From the NCBI GenBank assembly GCA_023253415.1, contig JALRGK010000070.1, forward strand, positions 1-5,557: DNA of 5,557 bases, in the 5' to 3' direction. The position numbers and the translations under genes were made by a program. This DNA is from Rhodocyclaceae bacterium (GTDB taxonomy: Bacteria > Pseudomonadota > Gammaproteobacteria > Burkholderiales > Rhodocyclaceae). The first letter of the stretch is position 1, and the number at the start of each line of letters is the position of its first letter. A model generated the notes under the pieces. That model was not told where the DNA came from. It did no database searches and was given only the letters and a program-made list of their open reading frames with translations. This document shows, in pieces, positions 5,486-5,557 of this stretch.

Positions 5486-5557
5486 ATGCTACCTTATTTC
5501 CGTAAGCCAAATGTAGCTTTCCGCGAAACACACGGCCTCTATGGTTGGGATTACTCA
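5486..5557 (+). CDS. Partial gene at right edge, possible class III aminotransferase N-terminus
   Basis: An open frame runs off the right edge. The preferred start is the ATG at 5486, because GAGGT at 5474-5478 lies 7 bases before it. An in-frame ATG at 5426 would add 20 residues but has no ribosome binding site. The visible 24 residues begin MLPYFRKPNVAF and end GLYGWDYS. The pattern VAF, four residues, G, one residue, Y, one residue, WD matches the start of acetylornithine-type class III PLP aminotransferases (for example VAFxxGEGxYLWDxxG). That assignment is inference from a very short stretch. No catalytic lysine or cofactor region is visible. GC is about 44% over 5426-5557, clearly below kdsB. 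It is not adenylate kinase, the usual neighbour of kdsB in this group. Confidence 0.45.
   Translation, partial: MLPYFRKPNVAFRETHGLYGWDYS

Overview
The window looks like a chromosomal segment of a Gram-negative proteobacterium, most likely a betaproteobacterium of the order Burkholderiales (an Alcaligenaceae-like member is a guess). The reasons are the lipid A and Kdo genes, which imply an LPS outer membrane, the protein sequences, and the gene order sodB-xseA / exbB-exbD-lpxK-Trm112-kdsB. Most of it is housekeeping sequence of moderately high GC. No transposase, CRISPR array, tRNA or rRNA was seen.

Layout. Positions 1-1802 are read on the minus strand. They hold the N-terminal 155 codons of an iron superoxide dismutase (sodB, cut by the left window edge) and, upstream of it, a complete xseA (exonuclease VII large subunit). 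Positions 1803-2221 are a 419-base gene-free region between divergent genes. It is the least ordinary part of the window. It contains a 10-bp perfect inverted repeat whose arms each carry TTGACA pointing outward, three copies of a 12-base direct repeat (AACYCATTGAAA), a tight cluster of three DnaA-box-like nonamers, and a likely sigma-70-type promoter for the rightward operon.

Positions 2222-5312 are a compact plus-strand operon: exbB (GTG start), exbD, lpxK (ATGA overlap with exbD), a 58-residue Trm112/YcaR-type zinc-ribbon gene starting right after the lpxK stop, and kdsB (GTG start). LpxK adds the 4'-phosphate to the lipid A precursor. KdsB activates Kdo as CMP-Kdo for attachment to lipid A. 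ExbB and ExbD form an inner-membrane proton channel that energises envelope processes. The operon therefore combines envelope energisation with LPS core assembly.

Positions 5313-5557 change character. GC falls to about 40-44% by hand count, and the adk gene I would expect after kdsB in this group is absent. In its place are a 7-codon mini-ORF with a good ribosome binding site, a small perfect hairpin, and the first 24 codons of a gene cut by the right window edge. That gene resembles the N-terminus of a class III (acetylornithine-type) aminotransferase. This may be the edge of an accessory insertion.

I found no convincing new biological system. The best leads are the DnaA-box and direct-repeat region at 1852-2139 and the synteny break after kdsB.
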